Below are positions 9,020 through 15,868 of a stretch of 32,970 nucleotides of DNA, piece after piece. Source of the stretch: Planctomycetota bacterium (GTDB taxonomy: Bacteria > Planctomycetota > Phycisphaerae > Sedimentisphaerales > Anaerobacaceae); contig VRUK01000065.1 in NCBI GenBank assembly GCA_019456195.1, forward strand, positions 1 to 32,970, read 5' to 3'. The notes beneath the pieces were generated by a model. The model was not told the DNA's origin. It saw nothing but the letters and a program-made list of their open reading frames with translations, and did not search any database. The stretch's first letter is position 1. The number at the start of each line of letters is the position of its first letter. The translations under genes and the position numbers were made by a program.

Positions 9020-11179
9020 CTATATTATCTTTCGATTACGTGCATCCTTTAGCTTTATCATTAATAAGACCGCAATATAGAAGAAATACGGCAGCATGTA
9101 TTCAATCACGTTACCCCGGCTGCTGGCAGATATAGCACAACCACCACCTCCGCCTCCGCCTCCGCCACCTCCAACAGCAGCAGCAACATCGCCTCCGAAC
9201 AGATAAAACGACGTAAAGTGCCTCACTTTGAAACGCACAATATGCACAGTTGCTTTTTCTATATACGTAACGTTTGTTATCCCTTCCTGTCTTAAAAGAT
9301 CATTTTCCGGATCATACCAATATACTTCAGGCTTAGCACTCGAGGGTGCATATGCAATTGCAATAGTAATCGGCACCTTAAATTGAATCCCGCTCGGACC
9401 GAACTCAAACTGACCCTTGCTCTCTTTTGCCGTTAATCTTTGTGTATTCGTATTCATTATTCTCGAGGCGCTGATTCTCATATCACAGTCAAATGGAAAT
9501 GCCGCAGGCGGTATTTTAATGTTGATTTCACCCGGACTATTCAGTTTGCCTAAATAATCATCCCCCCAATTGGCCCCAGTAAGGTGTTGAATATCTTTAG
9601 TCCAAATGGGAATCGGTTCGGCAAAAGTGCTGGCCGCGTAATAAATATCTGTGTTCGCATTTCTGCCATCTGTCCATACCAGGTATGGAAAGCCAAGTAT
9701 GCATACCCCTATTGCCGGTTCGCCCTGGTATGAATTTGTGCCATCATCACCCACAAAAATATTTGTTCCGAGACTGGAACTTAGCTCAGCAAAGTATATG
9801 TCCGTATCATTTGGATTCGTAGTGTCAACGTTCCGCCAATCCTGCCAACTGGCATAGACTCTCAGATCAGTACCAGTGCTGCCCGTTACGAAAATCGCCG
9901 GCTCTTTTTGCGCATCGTCACGCTCATCCACAACATCTGAATTGATAGTTGGCCCTTGCAGACCGTCTGTCGTATAAGCGTAGAAAATACTTCCACTGGG
10001 GTCTGTATCATCCACCCATAACAAGTGCAGGATTGTACCTGCTTCTTCGGCGGCAATAACAGGGCTCGTCTGGTTCTTTGGATCGCTTACAACCGCAATA
10101 TTTGTCCATGTATTATTTGAGGCAGCCCCGTAAATATCTGTGCCATTTGTTGCTAAGTTTCTACTATCTGTCCATACCACGTAAACCGTGTTGACTGAAT
10201 CAACTGTAATGACCGGCTCAGTCTGGTCGGTAGTATCAAAGGTTATTGGCTCGGAGACTGTCTTTGTTGTAAAACCATCACTTGATTTCGCAATATAAAT
10301 ATCCTGATTGAAAGCACGGTCATCCTGCCAGACAACATACTGGTTGTCGTTACTATCAAGCGCAATAGCGGGATTTACTTGGTCATTCTCATTCGGGTCA
10401 TTAACTCTTATTTCAGTTGACCAGGTCGTTCCATCAATCGATGTTGACAGGTATATGTCCCAGTCTCCCTGATTATTATCGTCTGCCTGCCTGTTGTCCT
10501 GCCATACAACATGCAGCTTGTCATTACTATCAAGCGCAATAGCAGGATTACACTGGTCATTAGCATTATTGGTCACTTTAACAGCACTATCAAAACTTCC
10601 CGCTCCTTTTGGAAGTTTACTGACATAAATATCTCTATTGCTTCCTGCCCCGGCCTGCCAGGCCACCCAGGTATTGCCGATGGTGTCACATACCGTTACA
10701 GGCCTGCTGCTATCGAGATTACCCAGGTCCGAATTGACCTTCCTGTTCTGCCCGAATGAACGCATCTCCGTTATAATGTGATATTCATAACTTTTCAATT
10801 CATTACCGGCATAGTCGAAAGCTGTTATGGTAACTGTTACCTTCTGTTCGCTACCAAACATTTCATAAGACTGGTAAACAATTGTATAATCACGCTTCTT
10901 ATTATTACCAGACTTAAGCACCTTTTGCCAATTACCATTTAAGGATTTCCCATCTTTATCAGTCACTTTAACCTCTATCGAATCGGCATTGAGGCTTTTA
11001 CCATCATCAGTAATATCAAAGCTTATCAGGTTGTTTAAAGGTACCTGTTCTGAATAGGGAGCTGGTGAACAGTTCGTAACAAAGGACGCCAGATCACCGA
11101 CTGGAGTCTGTACATAGGAACTGCTGTTAATAGCAAAAAGGCTGATTAAGATAAGTGTTAAAATGATGTGACGTTTCAT
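9020..11179 (-). CDS. Secreted beta-propeller-like protein with Gly-Cys-TM-basic C-terminal sorting tag
   Basis: 719 residues from the ATG at 11179, chosen because GGAGGG lies 8 bases upstream and the protein then starts with a clean signal peptide (MKRHIILTLILISLFA). An Ig/Big_5-like domain covers about 25-140. Next come about six repeats of the form xPAIAxDSxxxxxVVWxDxRxxxxDIY, a BNR/sialidase-like propeller pattern with no sialidase Arg triad recognised. A ZU5-like or beta-rich region follows (about 560-665). The C-terminus is eleven Gly, Cys681, about 12 polar residues, a hydrophobic helix and KDARNRKII. That layout matches bacterial tripartite sorting tags cleaved by intramembrane proteases. 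The likely role is a surface-exposed, possibly lipid-anchored protein exported by the adjacent T2SS. Ligand or activity is unknown. Confidence 0.85.
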   Translation of the reverse strand: MKRHIILTLILISLFAINSSSYVQTPVGDLASFVTNCSPAPYSEQVPLNNLISFDITDDGKSLNADSIEVKVTDKDGKSLNGNWQKVLKSGNNKKRDYTIVYQSYEMFGSEQKVTVTITAFDYAGNELKSYEYHIITEMRSFGQNRKVNSDLGNLDSSRPVTVCDTIGNTWVAWQAGAGSNRDIYVSKLPKGAGSFDSAVKVTNNANDQCNPAIALDSNDKLHVVWQDNRQADDNNQGDWDIYLSTSIDGTTWSTEIRVNDPNENDQVNPAIALDSNDNQYVVWQDDRAFNQDIYIAKSSDGFTTKTVSEPITFDTTDQTEPVITVDSVNTVYVVWTDSRNLATNGTDIYGAASNNTWTNIAVVSDPKNQTSPVIAAEEAGTILHLLWVDDTDPSGSIFYAYTTDGLQGPTINSDVVDERDDAQKEPAIFVTGSTGTDLRVYASWQDWRNVDTTNPNDTDIYFAELSSSLGTNIFVGDDGTNSYQGEPAIGVCILGFPYLVWTDGRNANTDIYYAASTFAEPIPIWTKDIQHLTGANWGDDYLGKLNSPGEINIKIPPAAFPFDCDMRISASRIMNTNTQRLTAKESKGQFEFGPSGIQFKVPITIAIAYAPSSAKPEVYWYDPENDLLRQEGITNVTYIEKATVHIVRFKVRHFTSFYLFGGDVAAAVGGGGGGGGGGGCAISASSRGNVIEYMLPYFFYIAVLLMIKLKDARNRKII

Positions 11180-11321
11180 TATGTTACCCTCCATTAAGTT
11201 AAATTTAGGCCGGTCCACCCTCTTTTTCTCATGAGCACCCTGCTCACACCGAATTATACAAACTCAACTATTGCAATTAAGCTTATATCTCCAAAAACCC
11301 ATTATGATTGAGATTATTCAC

Positions 11322-11346
11322 AAAAAAACGTCAGCAACAGTGCTGA
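11322..11346 (-). terminator. Intrinsic terminator in the leader of the tagged protein (possible attenuator)
   Basis: On the minus strand the stem TCAGCA/TGCTGA (11346-11341 with 11336-11331) has loop CTGT and is followed by CG and seven T. It lies about 40-65 bases downstream of the predicted start of transcription near 11385, so it could attenuate the client gene. It could instead simply be the end of gspC copy 2 transcripts. Confidence 0.55.
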
Positions 11347-11371
11347 TCTTAGCAATGAATCTACAACCACT

Positions 11372-11403
11372 AAAAGTTATAGTTACCCAGAATTATAACT
11401 TTT
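11372..11403. promoter_or_regulatory. Operator-like inverted repeat overlapping a -10 box
   Basis: Perfect 10-bp arms AAAAGTTATA and TATAACTTTT are separated by 12 bases. One arm covers the predicted -10 hexamer at 11397-11392 and the other lies just past the expected start point. This is a position typical of a repressor site. No regulator gene is adjacent. AT-richness makes chance symmetry possible. Confidence 0.35.
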
Positions 11404-11421
11404 ACAACTACTATTTGTCAA
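11392..11421 (-). promoter_or_regulatory. Sigma-70-type promoter of the tagged secreted protein
   Basis: On the minus strand a perfect -35 TTGACA (11421-11416) and a perfect -10 TATAAT (11397-11392) are separated by 18 bases. The predicted start is near 11385, about 205 bases before the ATG at 11179, giving an unusually long leader. This is the best promoter match seen in the window. Confidence 0.7.
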
Positions 11422-11553
11422 TAAAAACTTCTTCTTTTCCTATTTTGTCCTGCTTATATCTGGCTATTATTTTACGGTTTTCTCATTGTTAAAATAGGCC
11501 AATCCGGCCCATAAATCAGGATTTTGCACAATAAATAGCCGCTTATACAACCG

Positions 11554-12453
11554 TTAGTTTATTTTGAATAAAAGATCCATCTGCTGCTTATTTCGCAAAA
11601 GATGAACGTTTAACGAAGATTGTGACCGGGCTTTCTTAATAACCTGAAAAGCCTTTTGCTTATCGGTTAACACTTGTCCATTTATATTCTGAATAACATC
11701 ACCATTCTCAAGTCCAAAATACCTGGCCATACTCAAATCATCCAAACCTGTTATACTCAATCCCTCTTGCTGTCCGTTTATAATATAAGGAGCTACTTCC
11801 ATTTTCTCTAAAAAGACTTCTATTCCCGGAACTTGTGTAACAAATGTTCTCTTATCTATTCTTCTCTCAAAGGGCGAAACAACTTTTACAGATTCAGTTG
11901 CATTTTGTTCTTGGGCTATAGCAGGTTCTTCGTTTTTATCAACAGGCTCTAAAGCGTTACACATTATATTCAAGTTTAATACCTCATACTGCTCCCTGTA
12001 TAAAACGACTACTTTATTTCGCTCAATTCTTTCAATCTGTACCCCGCCAATAATATCTCCAGTCTTATAAATATCCTGCATTTTAGATTTCAAATTTTCA
12101 ATCACAGCACAAGCCACTTCCTCATCTCCTGCAACTGTGGCAAGTAATCGAAATTGCGATTTAAGAATAGAAATTGGAGCTTCAGTTTTTTCTCGCCGCG
12201 GATTCTCACTGGCCGGACTCAATCCTGAAGAGCCGAAAATATTCCGCTCCACAATAATCTTGTGATTGCCAGACGGCAAAGGATTCTTATATGGAATAAT
12301 TTCCACTTTTTCTTTAATAGGAATTGAATTGGCAAAGATATTCTTCCCTGCATAGTCACCCGGGATGAAACCAACTATGATATACACCAGAATTGCTATC
12401 AAAACTGCATTTATAAGCCAAAATAATTTGCATATTTCTAAAATGCCCTTCAT
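11554..12453 (-). CDS. gspC: GspC paralogue with PDZ domain (copy 2)
   Basis: 299 residues, exactly the length of the first copy, and alignable end to end. It has an N-terminal membrane helix at about 10-30, IVERNIFGSSG, LLATVAGDEEVACAVIEN, TGDII..VQIERIERNKVVV, and a C-terminal PDZ domain with 'GLDDLSMARYFGLENGDVIQNING'. The middle linker differs most. Both copies appear intact, so this one is not a pseudogene by inspection. A GspC dimer or a client-specific variant of the platform-secretin connector is possible. It lies between the tagged protein and a decayed CPBP gene, the mirror of the intact CPBP-gspC pair at 7291-8923. The hairpins at 11496-11510 and 11322-11346 are the nearest candidate ends for its transcript. 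Confidence 0.88.
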   Translation of the reverse strand: MKGILEICKLFWLINAVLIAILVYIIVGFIPGDYAGKNIFANSIPIKEKVEIIPYKNPLPSGNHKIIVERNIFGSSGLSPASENPRREKTEAPISILKSQFRLLATVAGDEEVACAVIENLKSKMQDIYKTGDIIGGVQIERIERNKVVVLYREQYEVLNLNIMCNALEPVDKNEEPAIAQEQNATESVKVVSPFERRIDKRTFVTQVPGIEVFLEKMEVAPYIINGQQEGLSITGLDDLSMARYFGLENGDVIQNINGQVLTDKQKAFQVIKKARSQSSLNVHLLRNKQQMDLLFKIN

Positions 12454-12531
12454 TTTTTATTAAATCCCCAAAATTACACTATATGCCGTTTAAAAATCCA
12501 ATTGCAAGGCTACAACTGTCTCGATAAAGCT

Positions 12532-12667
12532 TCAACAAGCATTAGCTAAATCACCAAACAGGATCCGCACTAACAGAGATTTGGTCTTAACAGGCAGCGC
12601 AAATAACCTGCGGAAAATGTAATAAATCGGGATGCCCTTCCCGAAACACTCTATGTGATATGACGAA
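12532..12667 (-). pseudogene. Remnant of a second CPBP protease gene
   Basis: The minus-strand frame reads SYH...IPIYYIF...VKTKSLLVRILFGDLANAC and then a stop. It aligns with residues about 175-217 of the intact protease (SHC...MPIITF...VKTKSLLAPVLFHGLANVF). The first His survives, the second catalytic His is replaced (FHGL to FGDL), and the frame ends early. No 5' half was recognisable further upstream. It sits about 80 bases upstream of gspC copy 2, the same order as the intact pair, so the two loci share an origin. Confidence 0.75.
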
Positions 12668-13276
12668 TCCATTCGTTTATATTAGACAGAACTCCTTATT
12701 TACATCTAACAAAGAATTATCTTATCGGACCACGCAAAGAAAGCAAGTGTTTTATGAGAATTTTTTACATGCCTGTAATGAAACAGAATCGCTTTTAATA
12801 TCATCTTTCTATATTTTTTACCTAATAAATTAGCATTCTATCGCCAAATGCAATTTATGAGAAGGACATCACCAGCCTCTTTTTCCTTCCTTACCGTAAG
12901 GTCTATTCCATTTGTTAATGATAGAACCTGAACTGATAGCAAATCGTATAATACTATTAGGGAGTGGTGCTACGCGGGCCGAGTTACCACATCTCCATCT
13001 CCTCTCTCGGCCCGCTCTTTAAATACACACTCCAATCTTTAACATTCAACAATACACTTTACTTTCGGCAAGAAAATAAACACTCGATCACTATTCGTTG
13101 TATACAACAATCGATCTGAATTTTGTAATCGTTCCGATGATTATTATTCGATCCAGTGTGAAGATGAATGTCTTATATCTGATCTCAACTATTACAAATT
13201 CGTTTATCAGAAATTAATCGGCAAATTAGATTCATCTCAGATCGTGAAATTTGGAGGGCTGCTTCTCAAAGTAGAA
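12668..13276. other. Gene-free AT-rich intergenic stretch
   Basis: About 600 bases with no supported gene. It contains one strong GC hairpin (12974-13015), listed separately, and a 12-bp palindrome GTTGTATACAAC at 13097-13108. A plus-strand frame is open from about 13043 to past 13300, but it lacks a good start and runs into the opposite-strand lipoprotein gene. I see no further remnant of the protease or of its client here. Confidence 0.5.
12974..13015 (+). terminator. Strong GC hairpin followed by T-rich run, no plus-strand gene upstream
   Basis: Perfect 10-bp arms GCGGGCCGAG and CTCGGCCCGC are separated by 22 bases and followed on the plus strand by TCTTT. Read as a terminator it needs a plus-strand transcript, but no gene precedes it. 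It may mark a small RNA, or serve as a 3' structure for the minus-strand lipoprotein transcript, where no T-run follows. Confidence 0.4.
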
Positions 13277-14710
13277 TTATTCCAACGTAACTACCACATA
13301 GGTATAATCTATTAATGTTTTACTGTTAACGTTGTTGTTATTATTATTTTTAACTTCCAACTGGAGTAAATTTATCTTTTCGTTGGTATCAACCAGGCTT
13401 GTTATATCCCAGGAGTCAACAGCCTCATTGGATTCACCTATATGCACCGGAGCCTTTATTGAAGCCAAAACAACCCGCCTAAACGGCCACCCCCTGCCTA
13501 TAGACCATTCTAATTTTCCCTGGGCAAATCGCTCTTCCTCGAAATGTTCGACAAAAACTACGACCGACCTTATTAGAGCATTTGGCGGGATAGGTATATC
13601 TGAAAAATCATAAGATGTAAATGAACCGAAGTTGGTTTCCAACCGCTTATTATCACTGGCCTGGACAAGATTGACTTTGTCATCTGCTAATAACGTTTTT
13701 CTGCTTCTTTGATTATAACCATTCAGTACCCCCAATTTAGTAATCTCGAATGGAGTCGAATTTACGGTGATAGTAAATGATTGAGTAGCTGCTGCCGGGA
13801 TGCTGTTGCTATCGGTGACCTTTACGACCACTACCTCATTAGTCCCTCCCTGATCACTCGCAGGCTGCCACAGTATCAATCCGGTCGCGGGATGTATAGT
13901 CATATCGGCAGGTTTAGTGGTTAAGGAGTATGTCAGCCTATCTCCCACATCCGGGTCGACAGCGTGAACATCATAGCTATATAATATACCCGCGGTAGCC
14001 GTAATTAAAGGCACAGAGGTAATCACCGGAGCACCATCGGACGAAAGAACCGAATAAGAGTCTGCTGCATCATTCACATCGATGTCTTCGACGACCGGTT
14101 CTACCCTGAGTCTTATTATACTTCCGGACTGGTCCCAGTCCTGTGGATTCTGCATATGGACGTGAAAACCGATTTGATAAATCTTATCCGCTGACACCGA
14201 AGTCTCCGAAATCACCGTCTTTTCTAAATCTGCAAAACCCAATATAACCGGCTCATAGGTAAACAGTCGGCCCTTGTCCGTTGGTCCTATCACCGCACCG
14301 GCCACAATCCTTTGCTTCATATCCGGCTTACTTTGTCCGTTGACGGAAACCAGAGTCAACTTCAGGGCAAATGTCTCATAACCGCCTATGTCGGCTCCCA
14401 CTAAGCGGCCTTCTCCACCTTCGCCGCTGGAGACTATATCCAGCGAGCGACAATCTGGGTTATTGCTCGGAAAATAGATGTCAAACTCTGCACCAGGGCC
14501 GGGCACAATCCTTTTGTCTTTCACATGAGCACCACTGCTATAGGCAATGTGCCAGTCCAGCAAAAGTAGTTGTTGCTCAGACAAGGTCAAAATACGGCCG
14601 GCCGGAAACTCAACAGGCTCGACCTCTTCGATCGGCTTCTTTGAATGCGCGGTACAACCCGCTGCGCAAAGACAAAAAGCCAGTACGAACATTAACAGTT
14701 TATTTCTCAC
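13277..14710 (-). CDS. Lipoprotein with cadherin/Ig-like domain
   Basis: About 477 residues from the GTG at 14710, chosen because GGAAG lies 8 bases upstream and the product then has a compact signal: MRNKLLMFVLAFCLCAAGC, with lipobox Ala-Ala-Gly-Cys. A longer TTG start at 14737 is possible. The first half (about 50-235) is beta-rich without a family I recognise. A He_PIG/cadherin-like domain (about 240-330) has the pattern 'A..G..YSYDVHAVDPD.GD.LTYSL...P..M.I.P.TGLI.W.P'. The last 150 residues resemble the DNRLRE/CBM96-like module that ends in 'YVVVTLE'. Acidic residue at +2 after Cys is absent (Thr). Likely cell-surface or periplasmic binding protein. Function unknown. Confidence 0.75.
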   Translation of the reverse strand: MRNKLLMFVLAFCLCAAGCTAHSKKPIEEVEPVEFPAGRILTLSEQQLLLLDWHIAYSSGAHVKDKRIVPGPGAEFDIYFPSNNPDCRSLDIVSSGEGGEGRLVGADIGGYETFALKLTLVSVNGQSKPDMKQRIVAGAVIGPTDKGRLFTYEPVILGFADLEKTVISETSVSADKIYQIGFHVHMQNPQDWDQSGSIIRLRVEPVVEDIDVNDAADSYSVLSSDGAPVITSVPLITATAGILYSYDVHAVDPDVGDRLTYSLTTKPADMTIHPATGLILWQPASDQGGTNEVVVVKVTDSNSIPAAATQSFTITVNSTPFEITKLGVLNGYNQRSRKTLLADDKVNLVQASDNKRLETNFGSFTSYDFSDIPIPPNALIRSVVVFVEHFEEERFAQGKLEWSIGRGWPFRRVVLASIKAPVHIGESNEAVDSWDITSLVDTNEKINLLQLEVKNNNNNNVNSKTLIDYTYVVVTLE

Positions 14711-14794
14711 TGACAATCTTCCAACTTCCGATTTCAATAATCCGGTGTTGTCCCGATTATTCCTCTTTTTCAGCTCATTACAAATCGAGATAAT

Positions 14795-15055
14795 TCATCC
14801 TTCTCTTCCTGACACTTTACGAAGGGCCTTGAGAAACTTTTTTGGGACCCGATACCCCAAACTCCGTGCCCCATCAATATCCTCCCACGCTTTTTCGTAT
14901 TCTCCTTTGTTGTAGAATGCATTCGCACGGTCGTAGTATGCGGCAGCTAATCTTGGATTTGCCTCAATGGCCTTGGTAAACGGCGTTTTTTGAGCTGCTT
15001 CTGATACTGTTTTTTGAGGCCCTTCCAGAACATGAGATTTCTCCTCGTGAATCAT
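14795..15055 (-). CDS. Small TPR-repeat protein
   Basis: 86 residues. A single full tetratricopeptide repeat is visible (NPRLAAAYYDRANAFYNKG.YEKAWEDIDGARSLG, about 33-67), preceded by a possible half repeat and followed by a basic helix. No signal peptide, so probably cytoplasmic. AGGAG lies 8 bases before the ATG. It is 84 bases upstream of the lipoprotein start and probably shares its transcript. Such short TPR proteins normally act as protein-binding scaffolds; the partner is unknown. Confidence 0.6.
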   Translation of the reverse strand: MIHEEKSHVLEGPQKTVSEAAQKTPFTKAIEANPRLAAAYYDRANAFYNKGEYEKAWEDIDGARSLGYRVPKKFLKALRKVSGREG

Positions 15056-15614
15056 AATTTATCTCCTGTAATAAGAAAATAAACTCGCTTTTCATAACTA
15101 TCCATCGGCGTCTTCAAACAACTACTTTATAAGAACATACGGCTTAAAACGGCCAGGAGCAACCCCCAACCTTCAGTGTCTCAAACCGGCCCACAGATTC
15201 ACACAGAAGCCGCCTGATAGCTCCTCAGGGACCAGCTAAACAACGAACCCACCTTTGAGTAAGGAATTATTGTCATTCCAGGCGATTATGGTGTTCAGAC
15301 TGCCCTTTTACCCTTACTACTCGCCTCTGTGTATTGATGGTAAAAAGGAAATGAAGGTAACAGCAATACCTTGGGGGTAAGAAAAATGGCGAGCGTTCCT
15401 CCACAACCGCTCGCCATATGACTTACAGGGCCTTTGTTTTCAAATATCTTATCGTCAAAAAATAACACTTCCTTAATTCGAGGTCAGAAAAAAATAATAT
15501 TTCAGCACAAATCATCACCCTTACGGTATTCACTTCCTGCAGAACAATTGACGTTTCCATTATTTTTTTGACTTTCGATGTCATTGGAATATAGTATTAT
15601 TCGTTTAAGGGGGA
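15056..15614. other. Gene-free stretch upstream of the TPR gene
   Basis: About 560 bases without a supported gene. The only clear element is the minus-strand terminator at 15381-15417. Minus-strand frames between 15424 and 15700 lack ribosome sites and do not resemble proteins I know. The region to the left of the terminator should hold the promoter of the TPR-lipoprotein transcript, but I saw no good hexamer pair. Confidence 0.5.
15381..15417 (-). terminator. Orphan intrinsic terminator on the minus strand
   Basis: Perfect 10-bp arms ATGGCGAGCG and CGCTCGCCAT (15386-15395 with 15408-15417) have a 12-base loop and are followed on the minus strand by five T and C. No minus-strand gene lies just upstream on that strand, so it may end a small RNA made from about 15420-15850. 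Confidence 0.65.
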
Positions 15615-15785
15615 GTGCCGAGTGAACTTCTCTTTGTTCCCAGCCGGACTTCCTCGGGTAAAGACGATTGCTGTTATTCCCGCAAATGTGGGAAATCACA
15701 AGGTTCTTATTGGAACAAGGAGATTGAAAGCAAGGTAAATGAGGAGTTTTATCAGAGTTTGCAGATACATCAGGTGATTGTGTAA
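15615..15785 (+). CDS. Possible small protein or gene fragment with Cys pair, uncertain
   Basis: A 56-codon plus-strand frame from a GTG at 15615 to TAA at 15785. The second half reads like a real protein: a Cys-Cys and Cys-x2-type cluster (DDCCYSRKCGK) followed by an amphipathic helix (NKEIESKVNEEFYQ). There is no properly spaced ribosome site; only G-rich sequence abuts the GTG. It precedes the heparinase gene by 83 bases. It may be a decayed zinc-binding protein, or chance. Confidence 0.2.
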   Translation: MPSELLFVPSRTSSGKDDCCYSRKCGKSQGSYWNKEIESKVNEEFYQSLQIHQVIV

Positions 15786-15868
15786 TTGATACATTTGTTA
15801 TAAAAGGAAACCGCTCCAGGTAAATTCAACCATACATATTTAGCTTTCTTTGGAAAGGAATAATAGCG

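Larger units (their letters stand above)
11180..11553 (-). other. Intergenic region and 5' leader of the tagged secreted protein
   Basis: 374 AT-rich bases with no convincing gene. In minus-strand order it holds a weak 5-bp hairpin (11496-11510) followed by TATTTT that may end gspC copy 2, a consensus promoter, an inverted repeat overlapping its -10 box, an intrinsic terminator inside the predicted leader, and about 140 further bases before the ribosome site of the tagged protein. No small ORF with a good ribosome site was noticed in the leader. Confidence 0.6.

Noticed and set aside
9138..9172. CCTCCG/CCACCT run that could be read as a simple repeat or assembly artefact
   Set aside because: It encodes the Gly11 run of the C-terminal tag in frame with mixed codons, and is followed by Cys, helix and basic tail, so it is functional sequence.
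13043..13308. Open plus-strand frame of about 85 codons with protein-like composition
   Set aside because: No start codon with a ribosome site and it overlaps the 3' end of the lipoprotein gene on the other strand.
15502..15699. 65-codon minus-strand frame from a GTG
   Set aside because: No ribosome site, no recognisable motif, and the opposite strand has a more protein-like frame. A small RNA fits the downstream terminator equally well.
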